64,000 nt of DNA. It comes from Streptomyces sp. P9-A2. Lineage in GTDB: Bacteria > Actinomycetota > Actinomycetes > Streptomycetales > Streptomycetaceae. Every line of letters starts with the position of its first letter. Position 1 is the first letter of the stretch. The DNA lies in contig NZ_JAZIFX010000001.1 in assembly GCF_036634175.1 (NCBI RefSeq), positions 5,766,001 through 5,830,000 of the forward strand, read 5' to 3'. The notes below the pieces were generated by a model. The model did not search any database. It saw only the letters and a program-made list of their open reading frames with translations, and had not been told where the DNA came from. Shown here one piece after another: positions 1-7,422 of the stretch. The position numbers were made by a program, and so were the translations under genes.

Positions 1-2
1 GA

Positions 3-125
3 AAGGTCGTCGTACGCCCGTCACCGGAACCCGGCGAGCTCGAACCGGAGCCGGAGCCGGAACCGGAGCCAGAGCCGGAACCGGAGCCGGAACCGGAGCC
101 GGAACCGGCGGACGAAAGCCCTTAG
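3..125 (+). CDS. C-terminal Glu-Pro repeat tail of a truncated upstream gene
   Basis: The window opens inside a plus-strand reading frame that begins KVVVRPSPEPGELEP, runs as about a dozen Glu-Pro pairs and stops at TAG (123-125). Only the extreme C-terminus is present, so the product cannot be named. Acidic-proline tails of this kind are flexible linkers or spacers. The DNA is a GGAACC/GGAGCC hexamer repeat, so its length may vary between strains. The TAG overlaps by two bases the TAA stop (122-124) of the convergent minus-strand gene. The alternative is non-coding repeat DNA, but the clean open frame and stop favour a real gene end. Confidence 0.5.
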   Translation, partial: KVVVRPSPEPGELEPEPEPEPEPEPEPEPEPEPEPADESP

Positions 126-1285
126 CTCACCCGGACCTCCAGGATGCGGTCGTCCTCGCCGCCCGGGTCGCCGCGGCCGTCCGTGTTGCTGGTGACCAGC
201 CACAGCTTGTCGCCGCCCGCCGCCGCCACCGTGCGCAGCCGCCCGTACTCGCCCTCCAGGAAGGCCTGCGGGTCCGCCGAGGCCTCCGTACCCTTGAGCG
301 GGATCCGCCACAGGCGCTCGCCGCGCAGGCCCGCCATCCAGACCGACCCCTCCGCGTACGCGATGCCGCTGGGGGAGGCCTCGTCCGTGCTCCACTGGGC
401 GATCGGGCTGCGGAAGTCGTCGTCGTCGGACGTGCCCTCCGTCTCGGGCCAGCCGTAGTTGGCGCCGGGCTCGATCGCGTTGAGCTCGTCCCAGGTGTTC
501 TGGCCGAACTCCGAGGCGAACAACCGCTGCTTGGAGTCCCAGGCCAGGCCCTGCACATTGCGGTGCCCCAGCGAGTACACCGCGGAGTCGGGGAGCGGGT
601 TGCCCGGCGCCGGCTCACCCTCCGGGGTCAGCCGCAGGATCTTGCCGCCCAGCGACTTCTCGTCCTGGGAGAGGCCGGTGTCGCCGCTCTCGCCCGTGCC
701 CACGTACAGCATCCGGTCCGGGCCGAACGCGATCCGGCCGCCGTTGTGAACCACACCCTTGGGGATGCCCCGGAACACCGTGTCCGGCGCGCCCAACCGC
801 TCACCCTCGGGCTTCTTCTCGTCATAGATCATACGGACGACGCGATTGTCCGAGGCCGAGGTGAAGTAGGCGTAGACCATGCGGTCCGAGGCGTACTCGG
901 GGGAGAGCGCGATGCCGAGCAGGCCGCCCTCGCCGGCCGGCGACACCCCCGGCACCTCACCCAGCTCGGACGTCTCGCCCGTGTCGGCGTCGACCCGGCT
1001 GATCGTGGCCTCGTCCCGTGACGACACCAGCAGATCGCCATCGGCCAGGGGAGCGAGCCCCCACGGGGAGCGCAGATCCGTACCGACCGTACGGAGCACC
1101 TCCACCGAGCCCTTCGCGGGCGGCGTCTCCTCGGTGCCGCTCCCCGGGGACGAGGACCGTCCGGCCGAACCGCCCGAGGAGGAGGCGGCGTCCTTGCCCG
1201 GTGATCCTCCGTCGTCGGAGGAACAGCCGGCCGTCAGCAGGAGCACGGCGGTGGCCAGCACGGCCGTAACGGCTCGATGGTGCAC
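122..1285 (-). CDS. PQQ-type glucose/sorbosone dehydrogenase family lipoprotein
   Basis: This encodes a secreted sugar (aldose) dehydrogenase-like beta-propeller protein of about 387 residues. The start chosen is GTG at 1285, preceded by GAAGGGAC; an in-frame upstream ATG (1327) has no comparable ribosome binding site. The N-terminus is a lipoprotein signal with lipobox LTAGC (Cys21), followed by a Gly/Ser-rich linker. The rest carries signatures of the soluble glucose dehydrogenase/YliI family: GLLGIALSPEY, HNGGRIAFGPD, YVGTGESGD and NYGWPETEG. It is likely anchored to the outer face of the membrane. The true substrate and whether PQQ is bound cannot be told from sequence. It is a single gene, convergent with the preceding gene. 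Confidence 0.85.
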   Translation of the reverse strand: MHHRAVTAVLATAVLLLTAGCSSDDGGSPGKDAASSSGGSAGRSSSPGSGTEETPPAKGSVEVLRTVGTDLRSPWGLAPLADGDLLVSSRDEATISRVDADTGETSELGEVPGVSPAGEGGLLGIALSPEYASDRMVYAYFTSASDNRVVRMIYDEKKPEGERLGAPDTVFRGIPKGVVHNGGRIAFGPDRMLYVGTGESGDTGLSQDEKSLGGKILRLTPEGEPAPGNPLPDSAVYSLGHRNVQGLAWDSKQRLFASEFGQNTWDELNAIEPGANYGWPETEGTSDDDDFRSPIAQWSTDEASPSGIAYAEGSVWMAGLRGERLWRIPLKGTEASADPQAFLEGEYGRLRTVAAAGGDKLWLVTSNTDGRGDPGGEDDRILEVRVS

Positions 1286-1578
1286 GATGTCGTCCCTTCG
1301 ACGCGGCGGGTCCTCCCTGTCATACACCGCCCGCGCCCCAGAAGTTCCCGATCACGCGAGCCCGAACCGTCGATCACCGGCCGGCCCCGGCCCGGATTCC
1401 ACGATCGTGGCTCGACGGCCTATGGTCCCGGGTCCTGCTCCCACGGTTTCGTCCTGATGGCCCGGGTCTTCGGGGCCCGTTCGTCACGGCCGACCCGACC
1501 GGTTGCGCTCCCGGTTCCGGTCCATGATCCCGGCCCGACGGCCCGTGACGTCAGGTACCGCTCCCGCGAGTCTCCGTC

Positions 1579-2577
1579 TCAGTCCCACGACTCCTGGGCC
1601 GCGGGCAGTTCCGCGATCTCCGCCAGGTCGGCCTCCGTCAGACGAAGGTCCGCCGCCCCCGCGTTCTCGGTGACCCATCGCTCCTGCTTGGCGCCCGGCA
1701 CCGGGATCACCTGCCCGCCCTGCGCCAGCACCCAGGCCAGGGCCACCTGCGCCGGGGTGACGTCCTCGCCGTGCCGGCGGGCGACACGGCGCAGCCCGGC
1801 CACGATCGGCTGGTTCGCAGCCATCATCTCGGCGGTGAAACGGGGGTGCCGGGCCCGCAGATCGTCCGCCTCGAAACCCTCACCCGGCGTCAGCGTGCCG
1901 GTCAGGAAGCCGTTGCCCAGTGGCATCGCGGCCAGGAAACCCACACCGCGCGCGGCGCACCACGGCAGCAGCACCTCTCGGGCCTGGGACGACCACACCG
2001 ACAGCTCCGCCTCCACCGCGCTCACCGGGAAGACCTGCTGCACCCGCTCCAGTTGCCGGACCGTCGCGTCGTGCAGCCGCGCCCCGGGCCGCCGCGCGGA
2101 TCGCGCACCGACCGCGCAGAGCCCCAACGCCCTCACCTTTCCGGCCCGTACGAGCTCCGCCATCGCGCCCCAGGTCTCCTCGACGGGGATCTCCGGGTCC
2201 GCGCGGTGCAGCTGGTACAGGTCGATGACGTCGGTCTGCAGTCGGCGCAGTGAGGCGTCGCAGGCCCTTTTCACGTACCCGGGGCGGCCGTTGGCCACAA
2301 TGTGCTGATCGCCCGCCAGCAGACCGACCTTCGTCGACACGAAGGCGTCGCCGCGACGCTCCTTCAACACCCGCCCCAGCAACAGCTCGTTGGTGAACGG
2401 GCCGTACATGTCAGCCGTGTCCAGCAGCGTCGACCCCAGGTCGAGCGCCCGGTGCACCGCCCTGAGTGAGTGCTCGCCGCGCTGTCGCGAGGTGCTGTAG
2501 GCCCAGCTCATCGGCATGCACCCGAGTCCGACGGCCCCCACCGCGAGTGCCGCCGCGCCGATCGTCCTGCGCTCCAC
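1579..2577 (-). CDS. Aldo/keto reductase family oxidoreductase
   Basis: This is a 332-residue NADPH-dependent aldo/keto reductase of the YajO/Tas-like type. The (beta/alpha)8 barrel signatures are visible: LDTADMYGP with the catalytic Asp and Tyr near the N-terminus, VSTKVG with the catalytic Lys, and IPVPGAKQERWVTENAGA, a cofactor-binding C-terminal segment. Start is GTG at 2577 with GGAGGG about ten bases upstream. The first ~25 residues are Ala/Gly-rich and could be a poor signal, but the family is cytoplasmic. It is divergent from the dehydrogenase at 2653 with only 75 bp between them. Substrate unknown. Confidence 0.88.
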   Translation of the reverse strand: MERRTIGAAALAVGAVGLGCMPMSWAYSTSRQRGEHSLRAVHRALDLGSTLLDTADMYGPFTNELLLGRVLKERRGDAFVSTKVGLLAGDQHIVANGRPGYVKRACDASLRRLQTDVIDLYQLHRADPEIPVEETWGAMAELVRAGKVRALGLCAVGARSARRPGARLHDATVRQLERVQQVFPVSAVEAELSVWSSQAREVLLPWCAARGVGFLAAMPLGNGFLTGTLTPGEGFEADDLRARHPRFTAEMMAANQPIVAGLRRVARRHGEDVTPAQVALAWVLAQGGQVIPVPGAKQERWVTENAGAADLRLTEADLAEIAELPAAQESWD

Positions 2578-2652
2578 CTGGTCGTGACCCTCCCTTTCCC
2601 GGACCCCAACCTAACCTCTGGCGTCGCGGGCCCCTGACATAGCCTCCGGACC

Positions 2653-3603
2653 ATGAGTGCTGACGTATGGCTTCCCATTCCGCCGGACGAGATCGAGGGT
2701 CTTCCGAAGGGGCCGCGGTACCACTTCTGGGAGGGCGCGCGGGAGTACCCGGCAGACCCGGCCGACTGCGCGTTCTACGTCGTGCCGTACATGAAGGCCG
2801 GCGGCGTCGGGGTGCGCCCGCTGCCGCTGATGAGCTCGGTGGAGGTCGTGCAGACCCTGTCCGCCGGCGTCGACCATGTACAGCCCGGTCTGCGTCACCT
2901 GGGCCCCGGCGTGCGGCTCTGCAACGCGCGCGGCGTGCACGAGGCGAGCACGGCCGAGCTGACGCTCGCTCTCGTCCTGGCCTCACTGCGAGGCCTGCCC
3001 GACTTCGTGCGGGCGCAGGACAAGGGGGAGTGGCTCGGCGGATTCAGGCCCGCGCTCGCCGACCGGAGCGTGCTCATCGTGGGGTACGGGGCGATCGGCG
3101 CGGCCATCGAGGACCGGCTCGTTCCGTTCGAGCTCGCGCGGGTGGCGCGCGTCGCGCGCTCCGCACGCACCGTGGCGCGCGGTCCGGTGCATCCGTTCAC
3201 CGAACTGCCCGCCCTGCTGCCGGAGGCGGATGTCGTCATTCTCTCCACCCCGCTCACCGACGCCACCCACCACCTCGTGGACGCCGGCTTCCTGACCCGG
3301 ATGAAGGACGGCGCGCTGCTCGTCAACGTGGCCCGGGGGGCCGTTGTCGACACCTCAGCCCTGCTCACCGAGGTGGAGAGCGGCCGTATCACCGCGGCCC
3401 TCGACGTGACCGACCCCGAGCCGCTCCCCTCGGACCACCCCCTGTGGCGGGCCCCGGGCGTTCTCATCAGCCCGCACGTGGGCGGACCCACCTCCGCTTT
3501 CCGGCCACGTGCCGAGCGGCTGCTGGTGGACCAGTTGAACCGATTCGTGAACCGGGAGGAGCTCCGGAACGTGATCCTGGTGACGGAGGCGGTAAGCATG
3601 TAG
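2653..3603 (+). CDS. D-isomer-specific 2-hydroxyacid dehydrogenase
   Basis: A 316-residue NAD-dependent D-2-hydroxyacid dehydrogenase. The Rossmann fold is marked by LIVGYGAIGAA. The family's catalytic triad is present: Arg in LLVNVARGAVVD, Glu in DVTDPEPLPSDHPLW and His in LISPHVGG. It lacks the regulatory ACT domain found in the serA product of this window, so it is probably not the biosynthetic phosphoglycerate dehydrogenase but a glyoxylate/hydroxypyruvate-type or other hydroxyacid enzyme. The ATG start has only a weak Shine-Dalgarno. The gene stands alone and is followed by a 423-bp gap. Confidence 0.87.
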   Translation: MSADVWLPIPPDEIEGLPKGPRYHFWEGAREYPADPADCAFYVVPYMKAGGVGVRPLPLMSSVEVVQTLSAGVDHVQPGLRHLGPGVRLCNARGVHEASTAELTLALVLASLRGLPDFVRAQDKGEWLGGFRPALADRSVLIVGYGAIGAAIEDRLVPFELARVARVARSARTVARGPVHPFTELPALLPEADVVILSTPLTDATHHLVDAGFLTRMKDGALLVNVARGAVVDTSALLTEVESGRITAALDVTDPEPLPSDHPLWRAPGVLISPHVGGPTSAFRPRAERLLVDQLNRFVNREELRNVILVTEAVSM

Positions 3604-4026
3604 TCCGCTTCGGGTACCGTCCGCGTTTTCCCGGACGCGATGGGTACTCATACATCAAGTGATCGTTACGGAGCGTAGAGAAGCTATGTCCCTGAGTGAC
3701 GAGACTGGTGTATCGTCCCGACAGGGGCTGCGCCGCTGACCGGTCGGCGCGGGGGATCGACATTGCAGACTGTGAGGGGGGCGACGGGCGATGCACGGCC
3801 TATGGACGAGCGATCCGACGCGATTGAGCCGCCGTCGGCGACCCTGGCGCACGACCGTGCACAGCCGGGGACACCGCAGCGGTCACCACACCCGCGGTCA
3901 CCACGCCTTCGGTCACCACGTCCGGAGCGGCGGCCGCCCCGGTGACCCCTGTCCCCACCACCGCGGGTACGGCAGCCGCGGGAGGCCGGCCCACCTGGCC
4001 GGACCAGCGTGTACCGGGAGGGACCG
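3604..4026 (+). other. Intergenic region upstream of the GGDEF/EAL gene
   Basis: I see no convincing gene here. It is relatively AT-richer at 3640-3720, as expected for a promoter region, and contains direct His/Arg-coding low-complexity sequence (3880-3960) that opens spurious frames. A candidate BldD site lies at 3665-3679 (separate entry). A second AGTGAC...ACT motif lies at 3695-3706. Confidence 0.5.
3665..3679 (+). promoter_or_regulatory. Candidate BldD box upstream of the c-di-GMP gene
   Basis: The 15-mer GTTACGGAGCGTAGA matches seven of the nine fixed positions of the BldD consensus as I remember it (nTnACnC(A/T)GnGTnAn). BldD is the c-di-GMP-responsive master repressor of Streptomyces development and is known to target several diguanylate cyclase genes, including cdgE. 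The site lies about 350 bp before the start codon, so the promoter would have to be well upstream. This is a motif match only. Confidence 0.3.
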
Positions 4027-7000
4027 GTGAGCGCGCCGGCCCCCACGACCACGCTCGACGGAGCGGTGCGGGCCCATCACGCCCCGGAAGCGCCGGCGCC
4101 CCACCCGCAGGCCGTGGAGCGCCGGCGGGTCCTGGTACCGCAGCTCGTCCTCGCCGTCGTCTGCGCGGCCTACGCGATCGGCGCCGCTTTCGGCTGGGGA
4201 TCGGACCAACTCGCGCTGATCATGGGTGACTTCGGACTGAGCGCCGCGGCGGCCGCGGCCGCCGTGTCCTGCTTCCTGTACGCGCGCGGCCGTCGCATCC
4301 GTTTCCGGCCCGCCTGGTTGCTGTTCGGCATCTCCTCCACCATGGCGTCCCTGGGCAACCTGGTCTGGGGGTGGTACGAGGTCGTCCTCGGACTCCCTGT
4401 GCCCAGCCCCAGCTACGCCGACCTGTTCTTCCTGTGCTTCGCGCCGCCCGCCATCGTGGGGCTGCTGGTGCTCGCCAGACGGCCCGTGACCAGGGCCGGC
4501 TGGGTCTGCCTGGGCCTGGACGCCTGGCTGATCGGTGGCTCCCTGCTCACGCTCGCGTGGAGCCTTGCGCTCGCCCAGACCGCGCAGGCAGGGGGCGAGG
4601 ACGTGGCGCACACCGCGCTGTCCCTGGCGTATCCGCTGCTCGACATCGCCCTGGTCAGCATGGTGCTCGCCCTGCACTTCCGGCGGTCGGCGGTCACCCG
4701 CTCCGCGGTCAACACCGCGATCGGCGCGCTCGCGCTCACCGTGATGTGCGACGCCGTGTTCACCTCCCCGCTGCTGCACGACAGCTACCGGTCGGGGCAA
4801 CTGCTCGACGCGGGCTGGTTCGCCGGCTCGCTGCTCCTGGCGTACGCGCCCTGGACCCGGCCCCGGGGCGTTCGGCCCGGGGACGAGGCGCACGCGCGCG
4901 TGGTGCGCGAGCACCTGCCCGGACAGCACGGCGGACCGAACTCCCGAGCGAACGGCCACCCGGCCCCCCGAGCGAACGGCCACCCGGCTCTCCACGCGAA
5001 CGACCCGGCCCTCCACGCGACCCACGACCCGGCCCACCCCCCGTACCTTCACCCCCCGTACCTCCAGCATCCGGGCGTGCCCGGTCCTGAGCGCGGCCGG
5101 TATCCGGTCTCCCGGCCCATCGCCGGCTCCCTCGGCGCGCTCGCGCCGTACCTCGCAGCGGCGGTGTGCACCCTGGGGATCCTCTACACCGTCCTCAACG
5201 GCCGCAGCGTCGACCGCGTGGTCCTGCTCACCGGGGGCACCGTGGTGCTCGCGCTCGTCGTACGCCAGGGCATCATGCTGCTCGACAACATCACCCTCAC
5301 CCAGGAACTGGCCCACAAGGAGAACCACTTCCGCTCCCTGGTGCAGGGCTCGAGCGACGTCATCATGATCGCCGCGCCGAGCGGCATCCTCCGCTACGTC
5401 TCCCCGGCCGCCGCCGGAGTGTACGGCCGGCCCGCGGAGGACCTGGTGGGGACGGAACTGGCGCAGCTCATCCACCCCGAGGACCTGGACTGCGTCGTGC
5501 ACGAGGTGCGCCGGTTCCTCGCCGCCGGCCCGGCCGAGGAGCCCACCACCCGCATCGAGTGCCGCTTCCGCTCCGGCGGTGGGGGCACCTCCCGCGCGAG
5601 CGGAGCCGAGAGTGGGGGAGGCTGGCTGAACGTGGAATCGACCGTCAACCGGCACCACGGCGGCCTCATCTTCAACAGCCGGGACGTCACCGAGCGCGTG
5701 CGGCTCCAGGCGCAGCTCCAGCACAACGCCGAGCACGACCCGCTCACCGACCTGCCCAACCGCGCCCTGTTCACCCGGCGCGTCCAGCAGGCCCTGTCCG
5801 GCCGCCGGGCCTCCGACCGGGGCGCCGCCCTCAGGGGCACGGCCGTGCTCTTCATCGACCTCGACGGCTTCAAGGCCGTCAACGACACCATCGGCCACCA
5901 GGCCGGTGACGAACTGCTGATCCACGCCGCCCGCAGACTGCGGGACGCGGTCCGCAAGGGCGACACCGCCTCCCGGCTCGGCGGAGACGAGTTCGCCGCC
6001 CTGATCGTGGGCGACGGCGCCCGCGACCGGGAGGCCCGTGAGCGGCACATCCTGGAGCTCGCCGACCGCCTCCGGGCAACCCTCTCCCAGCCCTACCTCA
6101 TCGACGGCAACGATGTCCGGGTCAACGCCTCCATCGGCGTCGCCTTCGCCGAACCGGCCCTCGGCGCGGGAGAACTGCTGCGCAACGCGGACCTCGCCAT
6201 GTACCGGGCCAAGGCCGCGGGCAAGGGCCGGGTGGAGCTGTACCGGCCGCAGATGCAGCAGGACGTCGCCCGCAGGGCGGAGCTGGCCACCCGGCTGCGC
6301 GCCGCGCTGCACAACGGCGAATTCGCACTGCTGCACCAGCCGGTGGTGTCCCTCCAGGACGGCAGGATCACCTCGGTCTACGCCCAGGCGCGCTGGCGTT
6401 CCTCGCAGGGCGTGCTCTTCACCCCCGCCGAGTTCCTGCGGGTCGCCGAGGACAGTGAGAAGACGGCCGAGCTGGGCCGCTGGCTCCTCGAAGAGGCCGT
6501 GGAACAGGCCGCCGAACGGCAGGCGACGGGGGTGTCGGTGCCCGTGGCGGTCCGGATCGGCGCGCGCCGGCTGCTGGACCGGTCGCTGCCGCTCGGCTCG
6601 ATCGAGGCACTGCTCACCCGGCACGGACTGCCCTTCGGCTCACTGGTCGTCGAGGTGGCCGAGACGGACCCGCGGGTCTGTCTGGACGAGCTGGAGCGCC
6701 GGCTGACCGCGCTCAGGCGGGTCGGCGTCCGGATCGCGCTGGACGGCTTCGGCAGCGGCTATGCGGCGATCACCGCCCTTCGGCGACTCCCCGTCGACGT
6801 ACTGAAACTCGACCGCAGCCTGGTCGAGGGTGTGGTCGAGTCCGCCCGGCTGCACAAGATCACCAGCGGGCTGCTGCGGATCGCCGGCGACCTGGGCATG
6901 CAGTCCGTGGCCGACGGGGTGGACCTGCCCGAGCAGGTCGTCGCCCTGCGCGCGATGGGGTGCACGCACGGGCAGGGCATGGCCTTCTCCGGGCCGCTGG

Positions 7001-7194
7001 ACGAGTACCGGCTGCGCAGGGCACTCTGCACCGGCCGCTATCCGGTGCCGAGCGGACCGGTCGAACCCGTGTACGCGGGTGGCGGTCCGGGTGGTTGCGG
7101 CGGCGTGGGCGGGTACGCGTCAGGAGTGGCCTCGATGCTCCGGAGCGGCGCGGTCCTGCGCTCACATGATGAGACTCCCGTCCCACCCACTTGA
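4027..7194 (+). CDS. cdgE: Membrane PAS-GGDEF-EAL c-di-GMP signalling protein (CdgE-like)
   Basis: A polytopic membrane protein of about 1055 residues. Start is GTG 4027 with GGGAGGGA just upstream; an in-frame GTG at 4009 is the alternative. Domains: roughly nine membrane segments (residues ~35-400, interrupted by a His/Pro-rich cytoplasmic repeat), PAS (~433-558), GGDEF (~571-735) and EAL (~754-998). The GGDEF site is intact (GGDEF at 652-656) with an RxxD inhibitory site exactly five residues before it (RKGD, 643-646), so it should make c-di-GMP with product inhibition. The EAL domain is degenerate: EALLRW reads YAQARW, DDFG reads LDGFG, and the metal Asn is replaced by Arg, so phosphodiesterase activity is unlikely. 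Its position upstream of ilvB matches S. coelicolor CdgE (SCO5511, from memory). The PAS region carries an in-frame dispersed repeat. Confidence 0.85.
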   Translation: MSAPAPTTTLDGAVRAHHAPEAPAPHPQAVERRRVLVPQLVLAVVCAAYAIGAAFGWGSDQLALIMGDFGLSAAAAAAAVSCFLYARGRRIRFRPAWLLFGISSTMASLGNLVWGWYEVVLGLPVPSPSYADLFFLCFAPPAIVGLLVLARRPVTRAGWVCLGLDAWLIGGSLLTLAWSLALAQTAQAGGEDVAHTALSLAYPLLDIALVSMVLALHFRRSAVTRSAVNTAIGALALTVMCDAVFTSPLLHDSYRSGQLLDAGWFAGSLLLAYAPWTRPRGVRPGDEAHARVVREHLPGQHGGPNSRANGHPAPRANGHPALHANDPALHATHDPAHPPYLHPPYLQHPGVPGPERGRYPVSRPIAGSLGALAPYLAAAVCTLGILYTVLNGRSVDRVVLLTGGTVVLALVVRQGIMLLDNITLTQELAHKENHFRSLVQGSSDVIMIAAPSGILRYVSPAAAGVYGRPAEDLVGTELAQLIHPEDLDCVVHEVRRFLAAGPAEEPTTRIECRFRSGGGGTSRASGAESGGGWLNVESTVNRHHGGLIFNSRDVTERVRLQAQLQHNAEHDPLTDLPNRALFTRRVQQALSGRRASDRGAALRGTAVLFIDLDGFKAVNDTIGHQAGDELLIHAARRLRDAVRKGDTASRLGGDEFAALIVGDGARDREARERHILELADRLRATLSQPYLIDGNDVRVNASIGVAFAEPALGAGELLRNADLAMYRAKAAGKGRVELYRPQMQQDVARRAELATRLRAALHNGEFALLHQPVVSLQDGRITSVYAQARWRSSQGVLFTPAEFLRVAEDSEKTAELGRWLLEEAVEQAAERQATGVSVPVAVRIGARRLLDRSLPLGSIEALLTRHGLPFGSLVVEVAETDPRVCLDELERRLTALRRVGVRIALDGFGSGYAAITALRRLPVDVLKLDRSLVEGVVESARLHKITSGLLRIAGDLGMQSVADGVDLPEQVVALRAMGCTHGQGMAFSGPLDEYRLRRALCTGRYPVPSGPVEPVYAGGGPGGCGGVGGYASGVASMLRSGAVLRSHDETPVPPT
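4942..5070 (+). repeat. Tandem His/Pro-coding repeat inside the GGDEF/EAL gene
   Basis: Two near-identical 24-bp units (around 4942-4965 and 4966-4989, each containing GAGCGAACGGCCACCCGGC) are followed by degenerate copies (CTCCACGCGA..., CCCCCCGTACCT). They encode the RANGHPAP/HANDPALHATHDPAHPPYLHPPYL loop between membrane segments. It is low-complexity and likely length-variable. Confidence 0.6.
5578..5625 (+). repeat. Dispersed Streptomyces palindromic repeat inside a coding region
   Basis: This stretch contains GAGCGGAGCCGAGAG flanked by GTGGGGGCACC and TGGGGGAGG. It is the reverse-complement form of the intergenic repeat at 52404-52448, which has CTCTCGGCTCCGCTC. Here it is read in frame as GGGGTSRASGAESGGG in the PAS domain of the GGDEF/EAL protein, lengthening a loop rather than breaking the gene. 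Confidence 0.65.
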
Positions 7195-7227
7195 CAGTCG
7201 GTGCGCGCCGGGGGGAGGGTCAATGCC

Positions 7228-7269
7228 ATGCGCACCCGAATTCTCGTACTTGGAAAGCGCGTCGGCTGA
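7228..7269 (+). CDS. ilvB operon leader peptide (MRTRILVLGKRVG)
   Basis: A 13-codon open frame preceded by a strong GGGGGAGGG (7210-7218). It encodes MRTRILVLGKRVG, with four consecutive branched-chain codons ATT CTC GTA CTT (Ile-Leu-Val-Leu), three of them rare in this GC-rich genome. It precedes a stack of hairpins and a rho-independent terminator before ilvB. This is the classical layout of transcription attenuation: ribosome stalling at Ile/Leu/Val codons when those amino acids are scarce would alter RNA folding and permit read-through into ilvBNC. Leader peptides of this type are known before actinobacterial ilvB. Confidence 0.88.
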   Translation: MRTRILVLGKRVG

Positions 7270-7309
7270 CGTTGAGCACTGCCTGCTCAACGCCCCCGCC
7301 CGACGCGCT
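7256..7309 (+). promoter_or_regulatory. ilvB attenuator pause/antiterminator stems
   Basis: A perfect 10-bp outer stem (AGCGCGTCGG at 7256-7265 with CCGACGCGCT at 7300-7309) begins inside the last leader codons and encloses a perfect 8-bp hairpin (GTTGAGCA 7271-7278 / TGCTCAAC 7284-7291). It ends directly against the terminator stem. A ribosome on the leader would disrupt the outer stem. The 5' terminator arm CTCCCC could alternatively pair with the leader ribosome binding site GGGGAG; that is inference. Confidence 0.75.
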
Positions 7310-7343
7310 CCCCTCGCTTGCCTCATGGCACGAGGGGTTTTTT
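7310..7343 (+). terminator. ilvB attenuator terminator
   Basis: Stem CCCCTCG (7310-7316) pairs with CGAGGGG (7331-7337), followed by TTTTTT (7338-7343). It is a textbook intrinsic terminator about 80 bp before the ilvB start codon, the output stage of the attenuator. Confidence 0.88.
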
Positions 7344-7422
7344 GTTGCACTCACACCTGTCGCACCGCCCACGCACACCGCGTGAACCTCGCAAAAACCC
7401 TCAGCATCGAGAAGAGAAGCCG

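Noticed and set aside
3763..3945. A 60-codon open frame upstream of the GGDEF/EAL gene
   Set aside because: Pro/Arg/Ser-rich shadow composition, no ribosome binding site; typical chance frame in GC-rich DNA.
7191..7219. ilvB promoter with perfect TTGACA
   Set aside because: No -10 hexamer at 16-19 bp; the sequence overlaps the cdgE stop codon and the leader ribosome binding site.
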